The notes: a model not told the origin generated them from the letters alone. A DNA stretch of 32,062 nucleotides from Candidatus Zixiibacteriota bacterium (GCA_016199865.1 JACQFV010000159.1:1-32062), one strand, 5' to 3'; positions 23,140-32,003 are shown, counted from the first letter of the stretch. Translations and numbers: made by a program.

Positions 23140-24432
23140 TCAGCGCTCCCGGGCAAAGTAGGTGACCGCCCAGTCGGCGATCCGGTGCGATTCCAAAAGT
23201 GAAAGAGGAGCCCGCAGCGCGCACAGACCGGTCTTGCCCCCGCCTTGTCGAGTCTTGATGATCAGACGACAGATGGAGTCGGTGGGAATGAGATTGCGAT
23301 ATCGGATTGCGGAAGTCGAATCGGAGCCGTAGGCGTAGAGCGACGCATAGGAGTCCGTGCGATAGAAACCATGGACGGAATCCGGAAGGTCGGAGCCGTG
23401 GCAACGGTTGCAGGACTGGGCGAAGAGCGGCGCGAGGTCGTCAACGTAGGTGAGCAGAGCCCGGTATTCCGACGCGGCGGAATCGAACAGGCGATTGCCA
23501 TAGGGATCATTCATGCCGTCGACCGAGAGACGATAGTGATGGAACAGCTTCTGTTCTGGGAAGGAGAGCGTGACGATTCGTCCCAAATCGGAGCTCAATG
23601 CTGCGGCTGCCGGGGCATGAGGCAATTCGGGTGAGTCCAGGTCGACCAAGTGGTAACGGCTCGTGTCTGAAGCGTCGGCGGAATCCGGACGGGTGTGGAA
23701 CTCCACGCGAACATGCGTGAAGTCGGCCGTCTGGGTCGTCACCTGATCCGCTGGCCCACTGATTGGAGGATCCGAGGCGTCGCCATGGAGTATCCATTCC
23801 CGTACCAGGTCGGACTCGAAGGCGGTCAGACCGGCACGCCGATACTCCCGGCCGGTGAAGGCGGTCTTAGCGGCCAGTTGGCATCGGTCGTTGCCGGCAA
23901 TCAGATCGGGCGACCGATTCAAGTCGGCTTCATCACTACCGAAGGCGTACAGCGCCGCGCGCGAGTCGGTCCGATAGTTACCCGATGCCAACGTCTGGTT
24001 GTGGCAACTGTTGCACCGTGCCGCGAAGACAGGCGCCATGTCGCGATCGTATCGCAGGCCAGGGGCCACCCCCAGTTCGATTGGCTTCTCGGAAACATCA
24101 ATGCCGCGTTCGTAGCGCAGACCGGACAGGCGCACCAGAAGAGGCGTGCGCAGACTGTACGCCGGCGAGACGGTGATGGTCAACAGCGTCGCCGACAGCG
24201 AGTCGACGTCTGCCGCAGTGACAGCGAACGGAGTGCCGTCGGCGCTCCAAACGCCAAGGCCCGTCTTATCGATGAGGGGATTGAGGGCATCGGGAAAACC
24301 CACGATCAGATGGACGCCATCGGGGGCCATGACTCGAAAGGTCGCAAGCGGCGGAGACTCGACCGGGCTCTCGCAGCCAAGGATCAGGAGGCAAGCGGGC
24401 AATGTCAGGAGATTCCGTCGGGAGATTCGCAT
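23140..24432 (-). CDS. Lipoprotein with two duplicated CxxCH (cytochrome c-like) modules
   Basis: The 430-residue product has a lipoprotein signal peptide with lipobox LILGC (Cys about 20). An N-terminal Ig-like region follows. Then come two homologous modules: DMAPVFAARCNSCHNQ...NYRTDSRAALYAFGSD (about residues 130-220) and DLAPLFAQSCNRCHGS...FYRTDSYASLYAYGSD (about 330-425). Between them lies a second Ig-like stretch. The CxxCH motifs fit covalent c-type haem, as in planctomycete-type cytochrome domains. A redox role on the envelope is inferred. It is the last gene of the pgs operon, starting 4 bases after the barrel gene ends, so it is translationally coupled. Confidence 0.82.
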   Translation of the reverse strand: MRISRRNLLTLPACLLILGCESPVESPPLATFRVMAPDGVHLIVGFPDALNPLIDKTGLGVWSADGTPFAVTAADVDSLSATLLTITVSPAYSLRTPLLVRLSGLRYERGIDVSEKPIELGVAPGLRYDRDMAPVFAARCNSCHNQTLASGNYRTDSRAALYAFGSDEADLNRSPDLIAGNDRCQLAAKTAFTGREYRRAGLTAFESDLVREWILHGDASDPPISGPADQVTTQTADFTHVRVEFHTRPDSADASDTSRYHLVDLDSPELPHAPAAAALSSDLGRIVTLSFPEQKLFHHYRLSVDGMNDPYGNRLFDSAASEYRALLTYVDDLAPLFAQSCNRCHGSDLPDSVHGFYRTDSYASLYAYGSDSTSAIRYRNLIPTDSICRLIIKTRQGGGKTGLCALRAPLSLLESHRIADWAVTYFARER

Positions 24433-24436
24433 CAGA

Positions 24437-25609
24437 TCACCAAGAACGCGCTAAGCGGGCGCCGAACTGATTGTCGTTGTAGGCGCCAAAATCGGACGTC
24501 TCCGGTCGATTGGACGTCGCCTGCGTCCAATGCTCCAGCAGGCGAATCTGCCAGCCCCCACCGGCAGGGATCCGCACCTCCGACTGTAGGCGCCACTCGT
24601 GGTCTCGGCGACCGACATGGTAGGGATCGGCCGGTTTCTGTGACGTATAGAGTTCGAGTTGGTAAGCGACGTCGATACCGACCGTCCACGACGACTTCGA
24701 TTGGTATTGCAGGCCCGCCTCCCACTCGTGTTCGTGGTGGCTGACGTCGATCACGGCGTCCGCCTGGCGAGCACCATCGGCGCCGAAGTGCGAGTATCGG
24801 TAGTCCCAACTGGCCTCCCATCGATCGTGAATGGGCATCACCCAACCGTACGAACCCCACCAAGTCGTGCTGTTGCGCTCGTTGAACGCGCGGTTGTAGG
24901 ATGTGCGTTTCCATCCCGCCGCCAGCCGCTGTTCCGCGGGCAGGCCTTGTCGCAAACGATACTCCAGGTCCCCCGTCCAAGAATGGTACCCGGCTCGGGC
25001 ATACGACGGCGTGGCCGGATGAGGATTTGCCGTGTCCCGAAGGAGCAGGTCCCGCAGATAGAAGTGGGGGGTCCAGCCGACGTGGGCAATCAAGGCCCGG
25101 CGCGGGCTGGCCCAGCGTCCCTCCAGATCGTAGTCCAGCCAGTTCTTGATCACATTGCGGGCGTACCAGTGGCCGTTGCCGGAGAGCCGCAGACGATACT
25201 CGCGGCGCGATTTCGCGCCGCGTCGCCGTTCCACGAACGCACCCACGTCGGTGATCCAGTCGTCGGCGCTCAAGATGGAAAATTTGTTGGGATGGGCGCG
25301 GGACGTGAACAGATCCCGGTCACGGCGGGAGTAATCGAGTATGTTGTCGTCGTAATACCCACGCAAATAGGAATTGCCGTTCCAGCGCCAGCGCGGACGA
25401 CTGCTCCGACGGTGCGGTGAACGGCTCCGGGGCGTGCCGGCAGTTCGGGCCGGCCGGTTGAGCGAGTCACCGGATGAAGAGGCGTTAAGCGGCGACCCCA
25501 GGGACGTGGCGTCGCCGGCCAGAAACACCGAAAGAAACAACAAGCCGGCCGATGTTATTCGCAGCGGCACATCGCTGGATTGATTAATCCTTTTCTTCGT
25601 TGCCCACAT
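24437..25609 (-). CDS. Predicted outer-membrane beta-barrel protein in the pgs operon
   Basis: The track start (25816) lies inside the upstream gene; ATG 25609 (MWATKKRINQSS, 390 residues), which overlaps that gene by 26 bases, is more likely. A signal peptide (ITSAGLLFLSVFLAG) is followed by an Arg/Pro/Ser-rich linker and about 300 residues of alternating strands rich in Tyr and Trp (NGNSYLRGYYDDNILDYSRR, YRLRLSGNGHWYARN, WEASWDYRYSHFG, WRLQSEVRIPAGGGWQIRLL). The C-terminus is aromatic (ARSW). This is the look of an outer-membrane barrel. Placed right after pgsBCW and a periplasmic protein, it is a candidate exit port or anchor for polyglutamate, though nothing in the sequence proves that. 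Confidence 0.7.
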   Translation of the reverse strand: MWATKKRINQSSDVPLRITSAGLLFLSVFLAGDATSLGSPLNASSSGDSLNRPARTAGTPRSRSPHRRSSRPRWRWNGNSYLRGYYDDNILDYSRRDRDLFTSRAHPNKFSILSADDWITDVGAFVERRRGAKSRREYRLRLSGNGHWYARNVIKNWLDYDLEGRWASPRRALIAHVGWTPHFYLRDLLLRDTANPHPATPSYARAGYHSWTGDLEYRLRQGLPAEQRLAAGWKRTSYNRAFNERNSTTWWGSYGWVMPIHDRWEASWDYRYSHFGADGARQADAVIDVSHHEHEWEAGLQYQSKSSWTVGIDVAYQLELYTSQKPADPYHVGRRDHEWRLQSEVRIPAGGGWQIRLLEHWTQATSNRPETSDFGAYNDNQFGARLARSW

Positions 25610-26483
25610 CGTCGGCCGGGAGGGTGAATCGGAGGGCGACGCCGGGCGCGTCGGTCGAGGTGGGCGTGACCCCCAACTCATGCTCGCCAGGCGGGATGGC
25701 AACATAGATGGTGCGGCTCTTGCCGGGAACCCATTCGCCTTCCTCTTCGAATTCACTGTTGACCGCCTTGGTCGTGGACAATTCCTCCTGCTTGAGCGGC
25801 TTCGCGTCCAGCGCAAGGTTGAGCGCGTATTTTTGAGTTCCCTTCATCGTGGCGCCATACACCAGCCGGGTTACCACGCGCAAGCGGGTCGGGCCGATCG
25901 CCCGGACTTTGACCGGTTTGGTCGGCGTCGCGAGATGATAATCGAGTCGCCGCTCATGATAGATGAGAGTCAGGGTGCGATCCATCGCGACCGGGTACAA
26001 AGGCGATTGATCGGCGTGAGGCGCGGGGCGAGCAAGCTGGAATCGCAAGCCGCAGTACGGCCCGTCCGCTTCCAGCAGGCGGACGTGATAGGTGTGCAGA
26101 CCCGTTTCGACCGTGAATGAGAATTTGCGTGACAGCCCCGGTTGTTCGGTCTGGCCGACCCATTCGGCGTCGGCGGATGCCGTCGTGGTTCTGACGTCTC
26201 GGGCCGTGTCGACGCCACTCTGGACCAGTACACGATAGTGGGCGGAGTCTTTGACGAATCCAGCCGGCAAAGCCAGACGGACGATCGCGGTCAGTGTGCC
26301 GGGGCCCGAGGCCTTCACTTCCAAGGTCGAGTCCAGAGCCAGCCGATAATACGCGCTTTGGCGACCGGCAATATTCAATGAGAGGACCGTGCCGCTCGTC
26401 GGCGCCAGAAGCTCAGAGGCGTCGGCGGAGAACGCGACCAGCGCGGTCATCACAAGAACAAGGAAGAACAAGCGGCGCGGCAC
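25584..26483 (-). CDS. Secreted/periplasmic protein of unknown function in the pgs operon
   Basis: GTG 26483 follows GGGGGAGGTCATT. The 299-residue product has a signal peptide (RLFFLVLVMTALVAFSADAS). It holds two beta-rich halves, the first around TVLSLNIAGRQSAYYRLALD and the second around RTLTLIYHERRLDYHLATPT, both followed by strands such as LEVKASGPGTLTAIVRLALP and VKVRAIGPTRLRVVTRLVYG. This suggests an internal duplication of a jelly-roll-like domain. The end is acidic. It starts 12 bases after pgsW and overlaps the barrel gene, so it likely acts between the two membranes with both. Confidence 0.75.
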   Translation of the reverse strand: MPRRLFFLVLVMTALVAFSADASELLAPTSGTVLSLNIAGRQSAYYRLALDSTLEVKASGPGTLTAIVRLALPAGFVKDSAHYRVLVQSGVDTARDVRTTTASADAEWVGQTEQPGLSRKFSFTVETGLHTYHVRLLEADGPYCGLRFQLARPAPHADQSPLYPVAMDRTLTLIYHERRLDYHLATPTKPVKVRAIGPTRLRVVTRLVYGATMKGTQKYALNLALDAKPLKQEELSTTKAVNSEFEEEGEWVPGKSRTIYVAIPPGEHELGVTPTSTDAPGVALRFTLPADDVGNEEKD

Positions 26484-26495
26484 AATGACCTCCCC

Positions 26496-27617
26496 CTACG
26501 CGTTCGTGAATTGAGTGCGGCGACGAAACAGCCATGGGCGCAGATCGACGCGGATGACAATGAACACGACCACGGTGAGGATTACGGTCAGGATGATGGC
26601 GCTGGAGATGTTGTATTGGTCGCGGAAATACAGCGACCCTTCGCCGACGGTTGGGGGATCGGGAGTGACGACGGTGGGCAGCTCGAATTGATCGGCGATA
26701 TGGACGACGTTGGAGAGATTGATGATCGGGAGGCCGCGCTCGGCCATGCGATTGAGGACGGCCCGGACCGGATAGTTGCGCCGCGCCAAGTGACGGGTCA
26801 CGCCGGGTGGAATCAGTTTGTTGTTGAGTGCCCCACCCATGTCCGCCAACCCGCCACCAATGTTGACGAAACAGGAGACCGATCCGGCCGACCCGGCGAT
26901 CGAATCATAGATCTGCATCCGACGTTCGATGTTGCCTTCCAGTGACCGCTCCTCGATCAGCTTGACTTGATTGCGCGCAATGGCCTGGCGCACCATGTTA
27001 CGGCCATCGGGAGACAACCCCCGTCCGTAGTCACCACCGCCGCCCAATGAGGCGGCCACGGCGTGGAAGTCCCAGACCCCGCCCTTGGCGACAATGTCCT
27101 CCATGTCCAGCCAGGTCAAGTCCGGGCGGGTGGCGCCCCAGTCGGAGGCGCCGACCGAAACGATGGAGATCGGCGTGAGTTCCAAGGCCGCGCACGCGGC
27201 ATAAAAGGCGACATTCCACCCGGGCAACGAGCCGGTCATCCCGACCGCGATGGTATCACCCTTCTTCACGCCCGCGCGATTGAACAGATCGACGAATCCC
27301 GCGGCGAAGTTGGGGTTGGTGGCCAGTATCTTGGCCGTCGCCACGCCGCGGTCCGAGGTAATCGGGGTGCGCTCCTCGCCGATCAGACCCGATCCCCACG
27401 GATCATTACGGGCGTCGATCTTGATCCCTTTCTCATTCAGGAATGACTTGACCTCGCGCTGCGCGGCCTTGGCCAGTTCGGCGGCACGCAATTTGGCGCG
27501 ATACCGCGGCTGCTGGATCGGCCGCGCCGTGTGCTCGGCGGCGTAGAAGATCAACACCGCGAAGAGCGCCAGGCCGACCAGCGCGCCATCACCGATCCGT
27601 CCCTCGCGCCAGGTCAT
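26496..27617 (-). CDS. pgsW: Poly-gamma-glutamate system protein (PgsW type)
   Basis: ATG 27617 overlaps the pgsC stop as ATGA, giving 373 residues; the track start in another gene's frame is rejected. It has an N-terminal transmembrane helix (GALVGLALFAVLIFYAAE), a large alpha/beta domain (GVKKGDTIAVGMTGSLPGWN, LELTPISIVSVGASDWGATR, FVNIGGGLADMGGALNN) and a C-terminal helix (SAIILTVILTVVVFIVIRV). This matches the poly-gamma-glutamate system family that accompanies pgsB and pgsC in many non-Firmicute genomes. Its biochemical role is not settled; the position suggests a partner of the synthase on the outer face of the inner membrane. Confidence 0.82.
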   Translation of the reverse strand: MTWREGRIGDGALVGLALFAVLIFYAAEHTARPIQQPRYRAKLRAAELAKAAQREVKSFLNEKGIKIDARNDPWGSGLIGEERTPITSDRGVATAKILATNPNFAAGFVDLFNRAGVKKGDTIAVGMTGSLPGWNVAFYAACAALELTPISIVSVGASDWGATRPDLTWLDMEDIVAKGGVWDFHAVAASLGGGGDYGRGLSPDGRNMVRQAIARNQVKLIEERSLEGNIERRMQIYDSIAGSAGSVSCFVNIGGGLADMGGALNNKLIPPGVTRHLARRNYPVRAVLNRMAERGLPIINLSNVVHIADQFELPTVVTPDPPTVGEGSLYFRDQYNISSAIILTVILTVVVFIVIRVDLRPWLFRRRTQFTNA

Positions 27618-28105
27618 ACGATCACGTCGCTCCCCAAGGCGATGTCCCCGCCGGTGAGAATCATGAGCAGGAGCCGGATGAAGATGGCCGCGATGACCAT
27701 CATGGACAAGGTGGCGACCACGCCCTGGCGGTCCATCCAATTGGCGATCAGCCCGGGGATGATCAGGCCGATCGTCTGAAATTCCAACGATGACTGACCC
27801 ACACGAAACACCAACAGATCGCGGGACAGCCAGCCCAGGAAGAATCCGATCAGGACCGTCAGAACGATCCGGCGCAATCCAAAGATGAACGCGTAGGTCG
27901 ACAGAAGTTTCACGAGCCCGAAGGTCGCGACCGCGACCGCGACCGTGCCCACGACCCGGGTGGGTTCGTGGATCATCAGCGCGATGTACCCCGGCACCAC
28001 CATGCCGCCGGCGGCCAGACCCAGCGTCTCCGCAAAGACCAGACTGATCACCAACCCCAGTCCGACCGAGTGGATGATCAGATCACGCAGCGCTTCGGTA
28101 GACAA
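27614..28105 (-). CDS. pgsC: Poly-gamma-glutamate synthesis membrane protein PgsC/CapC
   Basis: A TTG start at 28105 follows GAGGACAGGAAG and overlaps the pgsB end by 23 bases; the track start (28252) is inside pgsB. The product has 163 residues, close to the family (about 150). It contains several membrane helices with the PgsC signature LVFAETLGLAAGGMVVPGYI near the N-terminus, then FGLRRIVLTVLIGFFLGWL and a repeat-like TIGLIIPGLIANWMDRQG. PgsC forms the membrane-bound synthase with PgsB. Gene overlap implies translational coupling. Confidence 0.88.
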   Translation of the reverse strand: MSTEALRDLIIHSVGLGLVISLVFAETLGLAAGGMVVPGYIALMIHEPTRVVGTVAVAVATFGLVKLLSTYAFIFGLRRIVLTVLIGFFLGWLSRDLLVFRVGQSSLEFQTIGLIIPGLIANWMDRQGVVATLSMMVIAAIFIRLLLMILTGGDIALGSDVIV

Positions 28106-29273
28106 CTTCCTGTCCTCGGTGTTGAAAGTATAGGGCGAGTTCCTCACCCAGACCGACAATATTGCCGATGCCGATGACCATGACCGGCCGGTGTTCCGCC
28201 ACCTCCAAGACCTGCTCGAACAGCCGTGCCGCGTCCTGGCCGCCGAAGTCATGCACGCAGGCTCTGTTCATTCCCAGGCCGATCGCGGCTTGATGGACGG
28301 GACGCGTTGATTCACCGCAGATGAAGTATTGGTCGGCCTCGACCCCGGTGGCAATAAACTCCGCGAGCTGTTCAGCACGCGAGATGCGATCCTTACGGCA
28401 GGTCACCAGCGCCACCAACTTTCCCTCTCTGGGCCGCCAGGGCGCCAGACGTTCCCAGAGGATGCGGTAACTATCAGGGTCATTGGCGGCAAAGGCATTC
28501 ACGAAGGTGATCGAAGCGCCAAAGGCATTCAGAGTGTGGATGCGCAGCGCGCCCGGGTCGGGCGTGGCGGCATGCATGCCGGCCAACGCCGAATCCGGAT
28601 CGATGCCGAACCATCCGGTCACCGCCAGCGCCAGGGCGACGTTTTCCTTGTGTTCGAAGTACGTGAAGCCGGCCATCATGGCGTCGGTGACAGCGTCTGG
28701 CCGTGATACGGCAATCGCCGATTCACGCCCTCGCGCCTGTTCGATCAGCGGGCCCAGATGCGTCTGCTCCGCGGTAAAGAGGATTCCCCGTCTCGGGGTG
28801 GTGCTGGCGAGCGCCCGGGCGACGTCGGTGACGGTGGGACCCATCTCATCCAGGTGGTCGGCCCGGACATTCGTGATCACACCAACCGTCGCCCGGATCA
28901 GTTTGTCTTCCGCCACCTTTTGCAGCTCGGGTTTGACCGCCATGCATTCGATCACCAGGGCCTGAGCCCCCTGATCGCGGGCGCGTCGGACGATGCGGAC
29001 CTGCTCAATGATGTTCGGCTTGCCGGCCCGGGCGATGGGAGCTTCGACGCCATCGGGAAAGATGAAGCGGGGCTTTGTGCCGGTTGTCTTGGCCACTGTG
29101 CGGTATCCGCCGGCCCGCATTCCCGACGCAATCAGGCGGGTGACCGAGGACTTGCCCCGGGTGCCGTTGACATGAATTCGAACGGGAATGTCCGCCAGGG
29201 TTCGTCGATGGCGATGTGCTTCGTACAACAAGTACGCCGCCATTCCCAGAATCTCGGCTCCGATTACCCACAT
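28083..29273 (-). CDS. pgsB: Poly-gamma-glutamate synthase subunit PgsB/CapB
   Basis: The 396-residue product fits the PgsB/CapB family (about 390). After an N-terminal membrane anchor (ILGMAAYLLYEAH) comes the Mur-ligase-type ATP-binding loop HVNGTRGKSSVTR (about residues 34-46). Then follow the TTGTKPR motif, ALVIECMAVKPELQ and ITNVRADHLDEMG, all characteristic of this amide ligase. It polymerises glutamate through gamma-carboxyl linkages using ATP. It heads the six-gene pgs operon. No CapA/PgsA-type gene, usual in Gram-positive loci, is found within the window. The gene starts 69 bases after the large dockerin protein gene on the same strand. Confidence 0.92.
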   Translation of the reverse strand: MWVIGAEILGMAAYLLYEAHRHRRTLADIPVRIHVNGTRGKSSVTRLIASGMRAGGYRTVAKTTGTKPRFIFPDGVEAPIARAGKPNIIEQVRIVRRARDQGAQALVIECMAVKPELQKVAEDKLIRATVGVITNVRADHLDEMGPTVTDVARALASTTPRRGILFTAEQTHLGPLIEQARGRESAIAVSRPDAVTDAMMAGFTYFEHKENVALALAVTGWFGIDPDSALAGMHAATPDPGALRIHTLNAFGASITFVNAFAANDPDSYRILWERLAPWRPREGKLVALVTCRKDRISRAEQLAEFIATGVEADQYFICGESTRPVHQAAIGLGMNRACVHDFGGQDAARLFEQVLEVAEHRPVMVIGIGNIVGLGEELALYFQHRGQEVVYRSAA

Positions 29274-29342
29274 GTCTCAACCAATGACGCTCAAGCCGAT
29301 CCCCCGTCCTTCGCCGTGTGCATCATCCCCCATCAGCCCATG

Positions 29343-31589
29343 TCAGGCGCAGGGGTTGCAAATCGTCGTCGCCGGATCAGCGCCACGGAACGCCACGCCG
29401 ATCATCCTCACGACGTCGAGGACGTCGGTGACACCGTTGCAATCGAGATCGGTTTGTTGCCTCGGGCAACCGGGGTCGGTCACAGCGGGGCTGCCGCGAA
29501 AGGCCACGCCGATGGTCTTGACGACGTCCAGTACATCGGTAACGCCGTCGCATTGCGGATCGTGATGGCAGGGGCAGGTGCAATTCGGGTTGTATGACCC
29601 TTTGAACAGGCCGGTCTGGCCGGTGCCCAAGTAGATGTTGGCGGCAGGGCCGGCGGGGTCCAACTCCAGCGAGTACAATTCCGAGTCAGGGAGATTGCCG
29701 GAGATATTCGACCAACTGCTGCCGCCATCCCCCGACACAAAGACCCCACCCCCAAAGGTGGCGGCAAATAATCGTGTACTGCTGGCCGGATCGATGCGAA
29801 TCGCGCGCACGGAATGAGTCGTCAGCAAGCTCGTGAGGGGGCTCCAGGTTGCACCGTTGTCCGAGGAAGCATACACGTGGCCGCTGTCGCAGCCGGCATA
29901 GACGCGACCGGACGTCGTCGGATCGAAATCGATTGTTCGGATGAAAGCATCATTTGCATGAAAACCCGCGGCTGTCGCAACGTGTGTCCAGTTCGTGCCG
30001 CCATTGGTCGAACGGTAGAGGTAATCAACATCGGTTCCGGCGAGGACGGTCGACGTCGCGGATGGAGACACTTCCAATGACCGCATCGAAGTCGAAAACG
30101 GGATCGAGGCGCCGTTCATGTTGGACCAACTGGTGCCGCCGTTGGTGGTCTTGAATACGCCATTGCCGGTCCCGGCGTAAACGACCGTGGCGGACCCGGG
30201 AACGACCGCGATGCGGCGGACAAATGTGTTCATGCCGGTGGTATCCGTCAACACCCATGTCTGGCCGTTGTCGATGGATTTCAGCACTCCGGTGGCGTAG
30301 GCCCCTGCATACAGTGTGCCCGGAGTTGACGTGCGATCCAGATCCTCGATGGAATTGCTCGTCGGGACCGAGGCCTGTATCCAGCTCGATCCGACGTTGT
30401 CGGAGTACCAAATCCCATCGCCAAAGCCGGTGGCCGCGATCAGTCGGCCGGTATTGCCGAAAACGATGTCGCGAACGGCGGTCCCCAGCATTCCCGTGTT
30501 CCGCGCACCGAACGTTGCGCCGCTGTCGGTGGAGCGATAGACGCCTTCTCCGGCGGTCCCCACGAGCACTTCCACGCCGGCGCCATCGGACCATCCCGTG
30601 TTGACAAGAGCCGGCATGGCCGGCAACCCGGTTGACACAGGCCACCCCTGGTTCACATCGCCGAGGGCCCGTCGGAAGAAGCCGCCCACGTCGAGCGCCG
30701 TCATGCGGTAACCCTGAGTGAACAGGACGCACGTCGTATTGGAATCGGGGAGTGGATGGGTAGTTCCCACGCCGTTGATGGCCTCCCACACGCCAAAGAC
30801 GCCGTTCGCATTGTTCTTGTACACGCCGCGACCAGCCGTCCCGATGATCAAGCTGGCTTCGGGATTGTTGGGGCTGATGGCGATGCCCATGACCGTGCTG
30901 CGAATGCCGGTTCCGCGCTGCACCTGATTCCACGACGTGCCGCCATTGAGAGTGACAAAGAGGGCGCCGCCGGAGGGTATGTCGCCGATCGAACCCCCGG
31001 CGTACGCGGAATCGCGGCCAAAGACGGCGACGCTGCGAACGTGTTTGAGTTCCACCCCGGAGGTATCGTCCCTCACCGGCGATAGACTCCAAGTGCCCGA
31101 AGCTCCGCCCCCGGTCGAGATATACACCCCATCGCCGAACGTACCGGCATACATCCTCCCGGTGATGTTGTCGCGCCCCAGGGCGCGGATCGACACCAAT
31201 GTCGGCAGCACCGACGACCAGGTGGCGCCGCCGTCGAGTGAGCGGAAGATCCCATCATTGGTCCCGGCGAAGACGTTGAGGGAACTCACCGCCAAGACAG
31301 AACGCACATAGGTATTGGTCATGCCCACGTTGCCGGCTTTCCACGTGACGCCGCCATCGCTGGATTTGTAGACGCCCGATCCGAAGGCGCCCGCGTAGCG
31401 GACCTGCGCATTGTCCGGCGCGACGCTGATCGCATCAATCACCTTCCACTGTGGCCCGACCCCAACCCATGCCGCCACGACGGAGGAGCCGAACAGAATG
31501 ATAAGAATAAAAAAACAGCCGCTCACGACAAGCCGGACACACTGATCTGCGAACTTCAAGCCGGATATCATGCGATGCAACTTCATCAT
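29343..31589 (-). CDS. Large secreted BNR/YCF48-like propeller protein with double dockerin tail
   Basis: With ATG 31589 (or 31586) the product has about 748 residues; the track start (31631) has no ribosome binding site. A signal peptide (RLVVSGCFFILIILFGSSVV) is followed by about twelve to fourteen repeats of the sortilin/BNR type. Each has the Asp-box-like GxxWxxxN or S-DGG-TW pattern (VYKSSDGGVTWKAGNVG, VLKSIDNGQTWVLTD, VYASSDNGATWSPLTS), forming one or two beta-propellers. The C-terminus carries two dockerin-like Ca-binding repeats (DPQCDGVTDVLDVVKTIGVA and DLDCNGVTDVLDVVRMIGVA). It is probably exported or surface-bound. It lies upstream of pgsB on the same strand and could be co-transcribed with it. 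Confidence 0.85.
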   Translation of the reverse strand: MMKLHRMISGLKFADQCVRLVVSGCFFILIILFGSSVVAAWVGVGPQWKVIDAISVAPDNAQVRYAGAFGSGVYKSSDGGVTWKAGNVGMTNTYVRSVLAVSSLNVFAGTNDGIFRSLDGGATWSSVLPTLVSIRALGRDNITGRMYAGTFGDGVYISTGGGASGTWSLSPVRDDTSGVELKHVRSVAVFGRDSAYAGGSIGDIPSGGALFVTLNGGTSWNQVQRGTGIRSTVMGIAISPNNPEASLIIGTAGRGVYKNNANGVFGVWEAINGVGTTHPLPDSNTTCVLFTQGYRMTALDVGGFFRRALGDVNQGWPVSTGLPAMPALVNTGWSDGAGVEVLVGTAGEGVYRSTDSGATFGARNTGMLGTAVRDIVFGNTGRLIAATGFGDGIWYSDNVGSSWIQASVPTSNSIEDLDRTSTPGTLYAGAYATGVLKSIDNGQTWVLTDTTGMNTFVRRIAVVPGSATVVYAGTGNGVFKTTNGGTSWSNMNGASIPFSTSMRSLEVSPSATSTVLAGTDVDYLYRSTNGGTNWTHVATAAGFHANDAFIRTIDFDPTTSGRVYAGCDSGHVYASSDNGATWSPLTSLLTTHSVRAIRIDPASSTRLFAATFGGGVFVSGDGGSSWSNISGNLPDSELYSLELDPAGPAANIYLGTGQTGLFKGSYNPNCTCPCHHDPQCDGVTDVLDVVKTIGVAFRGSPAVTDPGCPRQQTDLDCNGVTDVLDVVRMIGVAFRGADPATTICNPCA

Positions 31590-31636
31590 CCCCTTTGTCG
31601 ATGCTGGAAGTGCTTCTGAATCTATCGGCATGTATT

Positions 31637-31655
31637 GCCAGATGACTCATCTGGC
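31637..31655. promoter_or_regulatory. Palindromic operator candidate
   Basis: GCCAGATGACTCATCTGGC is a perfect 9-base inverted repeat around one central base. It lies just downstream of the predicted transcription start of the 31589 gene, where a repressor could act. It could also fold as a 5' hairpin in the mRNA. Confidence 0.5.
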
Positions 31656-31671
31656 CGACGGTCTCGGTGGC

Positions 31672-31699
31672 AAGATAGCACACCGATTCATTCTGTCAA
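31672..31699 (-). promoter_or_regulatory. Sigma70-type promoter of the propeller/dockerin gene
   Basis: On the minus strand TTGACA (31699-31694) and TATCTT (31677-31672) are 16 bases apart, and TGC before the -10 gives an extended -10. The predicted leader is about 75 bases. It may also serve the pgs operon downstream. Confidence 0.65.
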
Positions 31700-32003
31700 C
31701 ACGGCGGGGCGACGAAGGTTCCACATTCCTATCAAATTCCGCTACTGGATCGTTATCTTAGAGACGGCCGGCGAGCGTCATCACAGTCTCCCAAATGATG
31801 ACGCAATTACCCCCGATTGGGGGGGGATATTTCTTGTCCGTCTGAAGGCCTGGGGCGGATCGCTCGGATCACTTGCGACCTAAACCCAAGGATTGGTGTC
31901 GCTTAAGGCATGATGGAGAGACTCGGATGCCGGGTATTCACCTGGTCTCCAGATCGGCGCACGGCCGCCAGCGGAAGACCTCAAGCAGGAATAGGAAGAC
32001 GTT
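31700..32003. other. Divergent intergenic stretch
   Basis: No gene is supported. A small CCCCC-GATT-GGGGG hairpin lies near 31812-31826. The stretch separates the minus-strand propeller gene from a plus-strand gene that starts at 32004. Confidence 0.4.

Noticed and set aside
22674-23156. 160-residue minus-strand ORF
   Set aside because: Composition looks random (rich in Arg, Pro, Ser), crosses several hairpins, and another frame looks more protein-like.
28758-29597. 279-residue plus-strand ORF
   Set aside because: Antisense to pgsB and the dockerin gene, both of which have clear family motifs.
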